Assembly (NCBI GenBank): GCA_029582265.1
Contig: CM055830.1
Coordinates: 31,537,172-31,601,171 of the forward strand
Reading direction: 5' to 3'
From: Zoroaster sp. YZ-2022
Taxonomy: Eukaryota; Echinodermata; Asteroidea; Forcipulatida; Zoroasteridae
Length of the DNA stretch: 64,000 bases
This document shows positions 44,137 through 55,450 of this stretch, piece after piece; position 1 is the stretch's first letter, and the number at the start of each line of letters is the position of its first letter. The position numbers were made by a program, and so were the translations under genes. Below the pieces are notes generated by a model, which saw only the letters and a list, made by a program, of their open reading frames with translations, did not search any database and was not told the origin of the DNA.

Positions 44137-44905
44137 TAATAATAATATTTCATTCTTATATAGCGCATTTCACATAGTGTCCCAATGCACTTTACATTAT
44201 TACCCCTGGTCACTGGACCAATATCATTCTTATAATCTTTCTCAGCCCCCTGGGGAGTATACAATCCATTATGTGCAACCTTTTGGTGCTACACGGCTAA
44301 TCAAACACAATAACCATCTCTACCCACACAGGTCGCCATTTATACTCCTGGGTGACGTGAAGCAATTACAGTAAAGTGTCTTGCTCAAGGACACAAGTGC
44401 CACGGTCGCGGTTCGAACCCACATTCTGACGACACAGCCATCAGAACACAAGTCCAATGCGGGTCATTCCACGTCAAATCACACACTTTCCAAGGTCAAT
44501 CTCACAGATTTTTTTTTTTTTTTTTACTTTCTACGTTTGTTTGGTTGTGTGAGAAAACTCCAAAACTGAAACGTGAGCATTTATGGTCATGTGGTTTGTG
44601 AGTTACAGGTCATTGAACTTTTGACCTTTCGTTTGACCTCTACAACTATGGAAATCTGTAACTCTGGTTAAGAATATCGTAAGAAAGTGATTTTTATGTT
44701 AAATGAAAGCTCTTATCGTCACAAATTATCCACTTTACAATTTGGAAATTTTTTTTTTTTTTAAGCAGCAAGTGGTCAAGCAAAGTGTATTTTGACTTTT
44801 GACCTTTGACCCCGCACGGGCAGCAAAATTAAAATCCTGTCAAACAAAGGCCCAAAGTATACTCAATGACCCATGCACTTAACTGCTCGACCACGGCACT
44901 CTAGT
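44137..44905 (-). mobile_element. tRNA-derived SINE S1 interrupted by a 412-bp element
   Basis: Body and B-box at 44137-44460, head remnant 'ACTTAACTGCTCGACCACGG' at 44877-44900; the DNA between is the GGGTCATT element. Confidence 0.87.
44461..44872. mobile_element. 412-bp element inserted in a SINE, 4-bp duplication ATGC
   Basis: Ends GGGTCATTCCACGTC and CTCAATGACCC; ATGC flanks at 44457-44460 and 44873-44876. Removing it restores a continuous SINE head. Interior has TTTGACCTTTGACC motifs. Superfamily not assigned. Confidence 0.85.
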
Positions 44906-45179
44906 TTATACTTGTTACAGTACTACACGCGCATATAACAACAGTTTATATTTTACATAACTGAATTTTTTTTACTTAACTGAATGCATGTATTTATTTT
45001 TGGAAATTCTGACCCGCTCCATCGAAATGAGAAATGTCTCCCAACACATGTTTCCGTGTAATGGACTTCCAAAGTTCACAAAATGTGCATGACTGCATTA
45101 TTACATTATCAATTTATCACATCCTAACACAGGAATGAAATGAACCAAAAATGAATGTTTGGCATCATCAGAAAGCCCA

Positions 45180-45500
45180 TTAAACCCTCCTACTATAGCT
45201 GTACTTTAGTGGCAAGTAGCTACAGAGGTCAAAATCAGTCAACTGCCTGTTTTGACTGTTGACCCAAATGTGCACACAGGGGCATTTTTGACTGGTTTTG
45301 ACTGTCATTTTGACCACCCTGAACAATACCAGACAATGCTTTTACCAGTCAAAAACAGTCAACTCATTTTGACCTGTAAATGTACTTACTACACGTATTA
45401 GGTTTGACAATGTTCGACTTTTAAGTACACTAGATATACCTTGGCAAGTATATCAACATTTTGACTGATTTTGACCCTTAGTAGTTAGTAGGAGGGTTAA
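45180..45500 (+). mobile_element. TTAA-flanked MITE family P1 copy
   Basis: TTAAACCCTCCTAC start and GTAGGAGGGTTAA end; interior as in the other P1 copies. Confidence 0.88.
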
Positions 45501-46257
45501 ATTAAGTTGATATCCATATCTCAAAATGTAAAATTTGGGGGACATTCCTCATTTCGATGAAGTGGGTCACAATTATTAATTGTTATATTTGACTCAATTT
45601 ATCCCTTGGCTACAAGTTCAAATTGTTTTAATATCATAAATTGAATGGAATTGTACTACTGTCAGGTACTGATCACTGGAGATAGTCCGTGCGTATGCCA
45701 ATCAACAGCAAAATACGCCAAACGTAATGCACTATCGCTACCCTATGGACAAACACTGATCGAACAGTTCATGCATGGCATGAATAAATAAGCATATTCC
45801 GGCTACTCTGTCGTCAAGTAGATTTAACTGATATACGAAGGTCTCCTGAGCTAATTTATCATAGGAAAGTGTACCGGTACTTCAAGATCAGTTCACAAAT
45901 TGCTCAATGCCATGTCTCAGCTACGTCCAGCTTCAATTCTGGGCAACTTTTCTATGCTCCAAAAATTTCCAGAGGGCAAACGGACTAGGGAGATTTGTAA
46001 AAACAAAAACTAATAAAAATACTCTGAAATCATGAAAAGCCACAGGCCTGACAGGATATAAAGTGTAGATTATACAATATTCACCTTATTTCCTGTTGTT
46101 GTTTAATTGATTTATTTTACACACGAACATACATGAACTTGCTCCAGAAAAACCAGAGGACAAAAGGAGATTTGGGGGGAAAAAAAAAATTTAAAACAAA
46201 ATGCTGAAATCGAGAAAAATTTCTGGAAAATCTCAGGTCTGACATAATAACAAATTA

Positions 46258-46700
46258 TGACATAAAACACAATAAAGGGGGCCACTTTGCATCCGACACG
46301 TTAGCAGTTTTTCCAATGGTTGTTATTTTTTTTAAGTACCTGAAACCGACCAAAAAGTGTTTCAACATGTGAATGGACATGCAGGCTTATACTAGAACTA
46401 ATTTGAGTTGATTTATTTTATTTTTTATTTTTATTATTTTTTTTTCACCCTCAAATTTCCATAAAAATTGGATGGAAAAAGTTACCTCACTTTTCCGTCC
46501 ATTTGTTGATGGAAATTTTAGGGTAATTAAAAAAAATAGTAGTAATAATCAACTCAAATTATCTTTAGGATAAGCATGCATGTCTATTCAAATGTTGAAA
46601 GTCTTTTTGGGTGGTTTCAGATATTTAAAAAAAAATTACAACCATTAGAAAAACTGCTAACGTGACGGTAGGAAAGTGGCCCCCTTTATTGTGTTTTATG
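46258..46700. mobile_element. Palindromic MITE with long arms (TAAAGGGGGCCACTTT)
   Basis: Arms GACATAAAACACAATAAAGG plus GGGCCACTTT and their complement near 46668-46702; further pairing of 'CTAACGTGACGG/CGACACGTTAG' and 'TCAACTCAAATTA/TAATTTGAGTTGA' gives a nearly full-length hairpin. The centre is T-rich. Confidence 0.85.
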
Positions 46701-47010
46701 TCTTATACAATATTTGCCTAACTTATTTATTAATTGATTTTACACATGAACATACATGAGCTTGCTGCACAAAATGCAATGGGCAAAGGGAGATTTGTAT
46801 AAAAAAATAAAATTAAAAAAAAAGAAGCCAAAATCATGATTTTTTGGTTTTTTTGTTCACTGATTTTAACACATGAACATACACTTGTATACACGTTCTT
46901 GCTTGGGCTTGCTGTATAAAACCCAGAAAAGAGATTTGTTAAAATCACGGGTGTGATTAGGCAGTTTTGAAAAATCCACGTAAATTTTGCTAGGGGTATA
47001 AGCCGTATCG

Positions 47011-47840
47011 GAATTGTCCGCGCAATGAATTATGGGAGTTGGGTTTTGGAAAATGCACACGTTTGTGCACAAAGTCAATGGAGGAGAAAGGTGGTCGGGC
47101 AGAAAATTGATGTTTTTTACGGATTATAGCAAAATTATGGAGAATTTTTTTAAGAAACCAGTTAAATTATAATTAAGAAAAAAATGTATTCTCCCCCCCG
47201 AAAACTACGCAAATGGATGAATTCTCAGCTGATTTCTATATTTCAGTCTTTTAATAATTTTTTTCTTCTAAAGAAAGGGGTAAATTTCATCGTGAATAAA
47301 AAACAAATTAAGCATTATGGTCAAGCCATGGTCAAACCCAAAATAATGATTATAAATTGGGGGTGTCGGTCGAGCATAACATTAAAAACATTAAAAAAAA
47401 ATTTTTTTTAAATAAATAAACAAACAAATAAATAAATAAACACAAAATTGCTGCCACCCAATAAAACAAACCATTAAAAAAATAATTAAAATCAAACAAA
47501 GTGCTAGTTGAGACAAGAACTATTATCTTATCAAGAAACTATTATCTTATCAAGAAACTATTTATCTTATTATTTATATTATTTTGGGACTGATGTTACC
47601 GGATCACATTCCCCCGATCGTAGATTGGGGACACGGATCGCCGAAGGATCGCACAATTCCGATATTAAGGCTTATTGGGGCCACAGTTGTGAACAGCGCT
47701 GGGGTGAAATCCCACCTCTGTAAAATAAAAAATAATACAATATCCTGAGAAATCAAAGCCCTCAGATATTTATTGACCTGCTCTGTTTCTTAATGTTGTT
47801 TATTGATTGTAGATATTTAGGGTCCTACATCTATACTAAC
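47011..47840. other. GALNT intron just downstream of the exon at 47841
   Basis: AT-rich with (AAAT)n/(AAAC)n simple repeats at 47400-47500 and 'ATTATCTTATCAAGAAACT' duplications near 47520-47570. No coding signal. Confidence 0.55.
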
Positions 47841-48011
47841 CTCAGAGGTTCTGTCCGGTCGCCATGGCGTCTGTCTGTCTCCCTCTTTGGCACAGGGTAC
47901 CAGCGGAAGTTCAGTTTCCAGTTAAAACCGCCATAGGTCAGATCGGAACCGGTATGAAAGGCAAAGTTTTCGTCACTGATTACGTCAATGATTGGGCATA
48001 CTACATTTTTC
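47841..48011 (-). CDS. GALNT exon: catalytic domain, [17 protein letters not shown] segment
   Basis: This is the most 5' exon visible, 171 bp. It begins with one base completing a codon from the unseen upstream exon and ends with two bases of an Arg codon. It encodes 56 full codons, including [31 protein letters not shown] and [20 protein letters not shown]. The segment lies in the GT-A catalytic domain between the DxH metal-site region (off window) and the Gal/GalNAc-T motif. The acceptor is ttttgcag just above 48011 and the donor is GTTAG just below 47841. A copy of the palindromic 'ATGGTTACTCACG' MITE begins only about 30-40 bp upstream of the acceptor. There are no frameshifts or stops. 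Confidence 0.95.
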
Positions 48012-48039
48012 CTGCAAAACGATAAGAAAATAATAAGTG

Positions 48040-48284
48040 AAAATGTACGCTATATAAAGGAAAATGTGACATTTCATGCATGCCCGAAAAATGTAACGTG
48101 AGTAACCAGTATTTTCTTTTATATAGCTTATGTATAACAAATAATTTTTGTGCAGAGTAAAGTCTGGGTATAATGTAACTACTGTGAAAAAACCGATGAG
48201 TGAAATATATAACAAGGAAATTATGGCATTAAGAGTGGGCCCAATACCTCAAAAATGTAACGTGAGTAACCATGGAATTACCCA
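48040..48284. mobile_element. Palindromic MITE M3 next to a GALNT exon
   Basis: The right arm is intact ('GGCATTAAGAGTGGGCCCAA', 'AACGTGAGTAACCATGG') and the left arm is partial. It starts roughly 30 bp upstream of the acceptor of the GALNT exon at 47841-48011. Confidence 0.75.
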
Positions 48285-48821
48285 TTGGGATAATGAGCAA
48301 GGACACCGTGTCACAAAGCTTGCCCCAACCTGGTGGAATAACCCATACATGTATGCCTGCATACTGAAAATAAATGTTGCATATATTGATACATTTATGT
48401 ACAGAAAAAAACTGGGTCTGCAGGGGCGAAATGCACAAAAATAACCAGAAAAAGAGGTTAACAAGCTCGAAACAATTCACAAACTTCATCAAATTATCTC
48501 TCTCCACCATACAGAATACCCCCCCCCCCACACACACACACACATCCCTTTGGCAAGGGGAATGCATTTGTCTTGACATTATTCACCAGAAATACCTTTG
48601 GGTGTCTTTCAGACGCCCAGTTTGCTAAATGGACGCCCTGTTTTATTTGTAAAACACATGCACAAGTATTATAAGTTAAATATTTGGACACTGTTTTTCA
48701 AAGAATATCTACATGTACTTTGGACAGGATTTTCAAATCCTGTGTTATATTTTGCAATGTACGCTTATACCTCATCGATGTTTCCATACTGTCAAAGTAT
48801 TTTCTTTTATGTTTTGTGCTT

Positions 48822-48852
<31 letters not shown>

Positions 48853-48889
48853 GGGGGTTATTTATGTATTTATTTATTTATTTATTTCA

Positions 48890-49040
48890 TTTATTTACAA
48901 ATAATCGTTATTGGCCTTACATTTTGAACCTTGCAGGTTCTTTCTCAAAAGCAAAATGGACATCGTCCATTTTGGTTCAAACGTAAGGCTAATAACAGTT
49001 AATTTGCATTTATACTACAGGTCCTATAGGTTGTTAAGCA
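48890..49040. repeat. Small stem-loop repeat (GGCCTTACnTTT family)
   Basis: 'TTGGCCTTACATTTTGAACC'/GCAGGTTCTTTCTCAAAAGC and 'TTTTGGTTCAAACGTAAGGC' form a hairpin. Relatives: 52385-52515 (both arms, CTAGCAGGTTCTTTCTCAAA) and 56920-57020 (one arm). Confidence 0.7.
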
Positions 49041-49167
49041 GTTTGCAACAGCTAATTCTCTATTTATTTAATTAATTAATTTTTTTTGGGGGGGGGGGGT
49101 TACAATGTGTACATTAAACAAATTAATATCCCTAACAAATATTCCTAAAAGACGCTTGCTCATAATG

Positions 49168-49501
49168 CAGGGGTGTGATTTGACAAAAAATTAAAAAAAC
49201 TGAAAAATGGGTAGCAGGCCTGGGTCTCCCTTTGGTCTAGAGGACAAAGCCCCCTGAACCTCCTGTGGGTAGCAGGCCTGGGTCTCCCTTTGGTCTAGAG
49301 GACAAAGTCCCCCCTGAACCTCCTGGATGTTTAATTTTGGAGGATTTACAGACTCTCCACACATCCCCACAAACAAGAAACTAGAGGTTTGGACACAATA
49401 CAGGCTACTTCTTTCTTTCCTCGGTGGCTGCTTCTTTTTTTCAAGAATTTTTTGAGTCAAAGGGAAATTTTTTAAACAATCCTGAAAAAATCACAGGCCT
49501 G
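49168..49501 (+). mobile_element. MITE family H2 copy with ATAATG flanks
   Basis: CAGGGGTGTGATTTGAC start and AATCACAGGCCTG end. ATAATG repeats at 49162-49167 and 49502-49507. The GTAGC(A/G)GGCCTGGGTCTCCC block is tandemly duplicated. Confidence 0.85.
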
Positions 49502-49529
49502 ATAATGGCAAATACAGTATTTTTTGCCT

Positions 49530-49700
49530 TTTGTTTGTTTATTTTTGTTTGTTTGTTTGTGTTTATTTTTGTTTGTTTGTTTGTTTATTTTTGCCTTTTG
49601 TTTGTTTATTTTTGTTTGTTTGTTTTGCCTTTTGTTAGTTTATTTTTGTTTGTTTGATTGTTTTGTTGGTTGTTTGTTTAGTTGTTTGTTTGTTTTGGGT
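49530..49700 (+). repeat. (TTTG)n low-complexity tract
   Basis: Degenerate TTTGTTTGTTTATTTTTG repeats downstream of an H2 MITE; the open frames here are simple-sequence artefacts. Confidence 0.9.
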
Positions 49701-50475
49701 GGGGATTACAGTGTGTAACTTAAACAAAACAATTACCCTAACAAATAATTAAAAAATGATTTCCCATAATGGCATCTGCAGTTGTAATTACACGACACGA
49801 TGTCAGCGACGGCAAAGACAAGAACCTTATCCACTCCACCCACATCCGACTACATTTGCATCCTCAAGACCCATCTGTGTGACCATTTCTCAACTGATAT
49901 TAAACTGTGCTGATGGATAGTTGGATCCTTGTCATGTTCATTATCTCTACTCTGAGCCTCTGGGGAAATCGGTCTTCTAGACATTTTCATCATTTTTTTC
50001 ATCAAGGTCTATGTCTATCAGGCAGCAAGTACGCACTGGGTATAAAATCCAATTAAAGGGAGCACACACCTTTGGTAATCACCCAATTCGTCATGTGCTG
50101 GAAGAAGGCAGTAAGGCTCTATGACCTTCTTCCGGACACACAAAGTACAACTTTTTGTCACAGCAGAAGGTCGTAAGCAATAAAATGGCTAGAGCATAAA
50201 ACGTAGAGCATAACTGTTATATATTTGTTGCTAGAATTACTTCCAAGACATGTTTTTCCCTTCCCATGCGGAATTTAACTTTCCTACAATGACTTATAAA
50301 TGGCAGAAAAAAAAACGACCAATCTTTCACACTCAGTTTTCTTGAAACACAATTTTGCACATTAATTGCTTACAACCTTTTTGTCGGTTATGTCCTTCTT
50401 CTGGGCACACGACAAATTATTGAATTTTAACCAAAAAAACTCCTACTCTCCCTGTAACTTTTTCTATTCATGTTC

Positions 50476-50680
50476 AGAGGGGTGTGATTTGACAAAAGTA
50501 AAAAAAATCCTGAAAAATGGGTAGCTGGCCTGGGACTCCCTTTGGTCTAGAGGACAAAGCCCCCTGAACCTCCTGGATGTTTAATTTTGGAGGATTTACA
50601 GACTCTACACATCCCCACAAACAAGAAACTAGAGATTTGGACACAATACAGGCTACTTCTTTCTTTCCTTGGTAATTTTT
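50476..50680 (+). mobile_element. MITE family H2, 3'-truncated copy
   Basis: AGAGGGGTGTGATTTGAC start; the interior is lost after 'TTCTTTCCTTGG'. Confidence 0.78.
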
Positions 50681-50779
50681 TTTTGGCCAAATTCACATGA
50701 AGGATTATTATTATATTTTCCTATAGCACTGATGTTCGTACATAGCCTAAATAAACTTGTGAAAAGAAGACAATCATGC

Positions 50780-50905
50780 AATTGGGTAGGCACTGAATAC
50801 CCAATCCACATGTCAGGTCAGGTCCGAGTGGGATTCGAACCCAGTTCCACAGATACATGTCGGTGAAAGGCAAGGAAAGTATCGCTACATCACCTGACCC
50901 CCTCC
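50780..50905 (-). mobile_element. tRNA-derived SINE family S3
   Basis: Minus strand: GGGTCAGGTGATGTAGCGAT, TGGAACTGGGTTCGAATCCC and ACTCGGACCTGACC form a tRNA-like head with clear B box. Confidence 0.7.
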
Positions 50906-51067
50906 GATCAAAATGCGCACGTGCTAAGCACCAGACCTACGAGTTTCGTGACAGCAGCCTCTGGCAAGCCACACTTAATTGACAGTCCCACAGCGATGGC
51001 TTGTTATACTTCGTGTTCATGTTCATGTAAGTAGAACATGTCCATTAGGCTAAGCCCAGTTACAAGC

Positions 51068-51275
51068 TGTCCCCCGTCGGGCAAACGTTCATACCCCTAT
51101 GTGAAAATCTCGTTTACAGCACAGCATGGCAGAATTCCAATTGATCTAGCAATTTTGGATGCAATTGGACATTGTTTTATAGCACAAAAAAAAAGAAAAT
51201 TAAAAATTCTGACACGCGGGTCTGAGGCGACGCACGTGGAGACCAGAAACCGTAGACTTTTTTTTTTTTGCCAGG
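51068..51275 (-). mobile_element. MITE family M1, partial copy
   Basis: From the 'CGTCGGGCAAACGTTCATAC' interior to the GAGACCAGAAACCGTAGAC end followed by poly-T. Confidence 0.75.
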
Positions 51276-52039
51276 GAAGTCAGCCAGTTAATATGGATGG
51301 ATGAACTTAAGATTTAATGAACATTGTGAATCTTTATTTATAAATGCCCCAGATATATAAAAAAAAAAAAAAAAAATAGTAATAATAATTTTGCTCAATG
51401 GCTAAGACCATTTTAACATATCGGACCAAGTGCTTTAAAGGGACAATACCGTCACAATCAGAGCAGGGCATGGAATCGGTGTCCTAGTTTAAGATGAACA
51501 CAGTGACTGAAAATTACCTACATGGATTTGACATTTCTTTTTGGCTCTTTTTCAACATAAATACTAAGTATTGGAATGGTTATTTATATAAATGAAAGGA
51601 ATAAAATTTCAATGCTTGGTTTTTACCGCAGGACAAAGACCTCTGGTTTCACAACAGAAGGCGATAACAGCCCTTGCTTTTGGATTAGTCCATTATCACT
51701 TTGTGGCCACCTGGGCAACTATTAAATGTTCTCTCAGGTGCCAGGTAGACACTTAATGCTTCGCACCGTGCATGAGCTGTTGAGGGCACATGTTAGATCA
51801 CTGTTGATTGGAAGGGCAGCGATAGTGCGTTGCGTTTGGCGTATTTTGCAGTTGATGTGCATTATGAGCAGAATATCTCAGGCGATCATTGGCTAACAGA
51901 AGTACATGCGCGCATCGTACCATAAAATATGCGCATAAAGTACACGCACAACGCTCACTTGACGCCAAAGTGGCTATCAACAAGACTCAGGATGCAATTT
52001 TAACACAAGAGGACGACGACGTGAACAGAATGAATAAGG
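51276..52039. other. GALNT intron, old dispersed repeat
   Basis: Apart from the M2 half at 51434, 51780-51990 holds a repeat ('GCGATAGTGCGTTGCGTTTG', 'TTGACGCCAAAGTGGCTATC') related to 21740-21800, 44090-44130 and 45690-45740. No gene seen. Confidence 0.5.
51434..51518. mobile_element. Palindromic MITE M2, left half only
   Basis: TTTAAAGGGACAATACCGTC through the GTGACTGAAAATTAC segment, then unrelated sequence. Confidence 0.75.
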
Positions 52040-52263
52040 TTAAAGGGACAGTATCGTCACGATCAACAGTGCATTGAATCGGAGTGCTAGTTTTAGATTA
52101 ACTCAGTGACTGAAAATGATACCCCACATGATAAGGTCATATTACCGTTGCTGCTGCATAAATGAACCAGTAATTTTCAGTCACCGTGTTTATCTTAAAA
52201 TAGGACACCGATTCCATGCCCTGTTGAAAGTCTGCTCTGATTTTGACAATATTGTCCCTTTAA
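52040..52263. mobile_element. Palindromic MITE M2 copy
   Basis: Complete copy from TTAAAGGGACAGTATCGTCA to ATTGTCCCTTTAA, in the orientation opposite to most copies (the internal GTGTCC block lies on the right). Confidence 0.85.
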
Positions 52264-53022
52264 ATCTGATCGGTTCAAAGATATATAAATACACGTATGT
52301 CGTGTTTCTGTATAAGCTTTAACCGTTGTCATGGCAACGCTTGTATTTAGACCAAACCAACATAATTTAACAAATTTTAATAACTATAGGCATTACCTAG
52401 CAGGTTCTTTCTCAAAAGGCAAAATGGTCCTGTCCCATTTTGCCTTTGAGACAGAACCTGCTAGGTTTGAAACGTAAGGCCAATAACTACTATTTTGCAT
52501 TTGTACTACAGGTGATTCTGTTTAAATTTTAATAAAATTTTTGTGATCCGATACTTCTGCAGGGCAAATCAATTTCACACCTGGCTATACCTACATCGCA
52601 GCACAATGCATTAAAGAGAAGATGCAACTTGGTCTCAAACGAACACATTTTCATCTAAAACACTTACTTTGTGTACAAGAAAACTAAAACGGGTATTAAC
52701 CCCCTATAGGCATTGCACAGACACCCTTGCTGAATGCAACAGAATGCAACATCAGAAAAGTGTGCAGGCTGCTCAATGCAACAAGATCCACCAGCTAGAA
52801 ACAATGGTTCTTTTGTTCTCTGCTGAGGGCAACAAGATGCAACAACTATTTACATTTGTTTGTAATATTGTTTCATTGAGCATGGTTTATGTTAATCATG
52901 ATGATAATTTATATCTTTTGAAGTGCTTTTATCTTAGAGAAAACAGAAACAGTTATGTCAAATTTAACCAAACAATTGCCCGATGGCAAATCCATACAAA
53001 AACACGTAACCGTTTTTCATTT

Positions 53023-53385
53023 TAGGGCTGTGCCGGGTATCCGGATACCCGACCGAAACGGTCATTACCCGGTTCCATGACTTTTTAAAATTCGGACTTA
53101 ACATTTGAGCGGTGCGAACAGAAATCTGTGACTCTTGAACAATGTAATGTTTACACTGTTACAGACAATTATCTTTAAATTCAAGACATGACACTCCAAT
53201 AAAGAAAAGATCGATAGTATGGTATCCTTTGTATTATAAAAGTCAATTTGTTACCATTTACAGTACATGTATTTGTACACCACCGGAGGCATGTTTTCAA
53301 CAAAAATGAAAACGGGTATCCGGGTATCCGAAGTTTCCTCAGTCGGGTATCCGGTTCCAAAAATATCCGAAAACGCACAGCCCTA
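53023..53385. mobile_element. hAT-type element, target duplication TTTCATTT
   Basis: 363 bp; termini TAGGGCTGTGCCGGG and CGCACAGCCCTA; exact 8-bp duplication TTTCATTT at 53015-53022 and 53386-53393. It is the uninterrupted relative of 36924-38187 ('AACATTTGAGCGGTGC', 'GAAATCTGTGACTCTTGAA'). Confidence 0.93.
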
Positions 53386-53675
53386 TTTCATTTATATCTC
53401 AAAAAACCAGAACAACTCTTGTGATTGAACTTGGGTTGGCTTTTAAGCATAGTATTACCCAGAGAGTTGTCTGGGTGTCTTTCGGACACCCCGTTTCAAT
53501 TTTGGACACCCTATTTCATCTGTCATTTACATGTAAAAGTATTGTAAGTGAACAATTCGGACACCCTGTTTTGAAATTTCCAGCAAATTAGGACACCCTA
53601 TTTCTAAACCCTGGCTAACACCTTGTATTTATGATATATATATTTCTTGAAAACTAGAGGATTGAAATGAACATT

Positions 53676-54307
53676 TTGTTTTCTCTTAATTCTGAAATAC
53701 ATTCACATTTCACCCGCCAAGTTTCTAATTTTCACATTCCTTATAGTCGCACTGCTCTAGCTCATAAAACAATTAAATTTGAGGGACCAATGCTTTGGAA
53801 TACGCTTAATGAGCAACTTAAAGGTTCCAAAAATATCTGTACATTTAAACGTGTCTTTAAATCTGTAACATTGGAATCTTATTGTTAATGAGTGTTTTAC
53901 AGTATACTTGTACATTCTATTCCATATTACCTGACCTATCAAGACCGTCTGTGTAGTTGTTGTCCTTTGTCTGTGTTGTTTTAGTTGGTTTAGTAATTGT
54001 TGTTTTTCTTTGTGAACATGCATGTGCATTGAGACCCACTTTATATTTTGTTCGCTGGTGGCTTGACCACAGGCCTTCATGGTTCATTCAACTTTATTTT
54101 TATCTCTGTCTCAATGAGCGTGCATGTTATCAAGGGACCATTGCATACCAGCTTTGCTTCATAAATGGATCCCTCTGCAGTATCACTTTTGCTTTGCATC
54201 TATTCTTTAATTTTTCCAGTAATATCGTTTTCTTGTACTTGACTTCTCTTCATTGATATTGTCATTACTGTTTTGATACTGTGGAAAATAAATAAACCTA
54301 TGAACCT
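53676..54307 (+). mobile_element. 5'-truncated LINE (CR1/L2-like) 3' end
   Basis: The frame from the start to 53888 encodes the C-terminus of a non-LTR reverse-transcriptase ORF: NSEIHSHFTRQVSNFHIPYS, RTALAHKTIKFEGPMLWNTL, then a stop. A ~420-bp 3' UTR ends in AAATAAACCTATGAACCT. AACATT is duplicated at 53670-53675 and 54308-54313. The (R/N)…HIP..RT.LA..TIKF.GP.LWN.L pattern is typical of CR1/L2-type elements. Confidence 0.85.
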
Positions 54308-54551
54308 AACATTAGTTGCCAAATACCAATGCTGTAGTACCTTCCCTTGAAAAGGAGTGCACACTTTTGGTAATTACCCGATTGCAAATAATTTAATTAG
54401 GATCTCAAAACTGACATCATGTGAAGTTAGTGATGGTACATGTAGCAAAACATCCTGAGAAATTTATTCAATCTGTCATTCTATAATTAAAAAAAAAACT
54501 AAATGTGGAATGCAAATCAATCTGAAACCTCACGCAATAATATGCAACACA

Positions 54552-54791
54552 CAGAGGTGTGATTGGGCAGTTTTGAAAAATCCATGTAAATTTTGCTAGG
54601 GGTATTTGAGGCCGCTTTTGTGAACAGCACTGGAGTGAAATCTATAGTTCTGAGCGTTTGCTTTACTTTCCTTTATTGCTTAAATCTTTAAAATCCGGAG
54701 GATCACAACATTGCCATTTGTAAAAATCCGGAAAAATCCGGGGGCGAAATCCAGAAAAATCCGGAGAAAATCCAGACAAATCACACCCCTG
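54552..54791. mobile_element. H2-related element with different interior
   Basis: CAGAGGTGTGATTGGGCAG and AAATCACACCCCTG ends match H2 but the interior ('AAATCCGG' repeats, AAATTTTGCTAGGGGTAT) differs. Related pieces lie at 45960-46050, 46150-46245 and 46770-47010. Confidence 0.7.
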
Positions 54792-54964
54792 AACACAAAA
54801 AGAATTGATAGTTTATTATTGTAATGAATTTCATGAAATAAAACAAAGTACCAGAAACCTTATTATAAACATGGAAGACTGGTACATGCTCAAAGACTGG
54901 CATTCGGTTTCGGAAATGTTAGATTTTCAAAAGTGTGTTTCGGGTGTCCGAACCGGTGAAAAGG

Positions 54965-55036
54965 AACCGTGTCTTGAACATGATGGTCGGGTACCCGGGT
55001 TTGCGGGTACCCGACCATCATGTTCAATACACGGTT
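54965..55036. repeat. Near-perfect hairpin, 33-bp arms
   Basis: Arms 54965-54997 and 55004-55036 pair with one mismatch around a 6-nt loop; the inner 24 bp are perfect and include GGTCGGGTACCCG. A diverged relative that has lost most of the pairing is near 57060-57150. Confidence 0.92.
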
Positions 55037-55201
55037 CACAGGCCTAGTGTAGGCGATTTAATACACGATTTCTCAGAAACGTACATTACAAATTTTAAAT
55101 GGATCACGGCTGTGGTTCATTTTCCACATTGGAATGCATTCTAAAAATAAATCCAAATGAATTGTCACTATTTTCTTGCTATAAATGACATAACAAATTC
55201 A

Positions 55202-55421
55202 AGGAGCAATATCGTCACGATCAGCGCAGTCTTTCAACAGGCCATGGAATCAGTGTCCTAGTTTAAGATGAACACAATGACTGGAAATTACTGGCTCATG
55301 CATGCAGCAGCAACGGTAATATGACTTTATCATGTGGGGTACTATTTTCAGTCACTGGGTTAATCTAAAACTAGCATTCCGATTCCATGCCCTTTTGATC
55401 GTGACGATACTGTCCCTTTAA
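55202..55421. mobile_element. Palindromic MITE M2 copy
   Basis: Complete copy from AGGAGCAATATCGTCACG to GACGATACTGTCCCTTTAA. Confidence 0.85.
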
Positions 55422-55450
55422 GCTGAATCTTTCACAGGTTGGTTGATATA

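Larger units (their letters stand above)
17111..48011 (-). other. Polypeptide GalNAc-transferase gene (GALNT1/13-like), 3' seven exons
   Basis: Gene-level entry. The family transfers GalNAc from UDP-GalNAc to Ser/Thr of proteins in the Golgi lumen, starting mucin-type O-glycosylation. Seven minus-strand exons join in consistent phases (47841-48011, 26980-27097, 25630-25810, 22326-22465, 20178-20276, 18554-18694, 17111-17248). They give 988 coding bases including the stop, about 328 residues. Family members are usually about 560 residues, so the signal anchor, stem and first half of the GT-A domain lie upstream, beyond 64000; I found no exon resembling the DAHCE-containing region between 48012 and 64000. 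Exon order and sizes match my memory of vertebrate GALNT1/13, including a 118-bp exon. The closest subfamily looks like GALNT1/13 because of the [28 protein letters not shown] and [11 protein letters not shown] segments. Orthology would need a tree. Confidence 0.95.

Noticed and set aside
48818..48860. Poly-T and G-run giving poly-Phe frames
   Set aside because: Simple sequence only.
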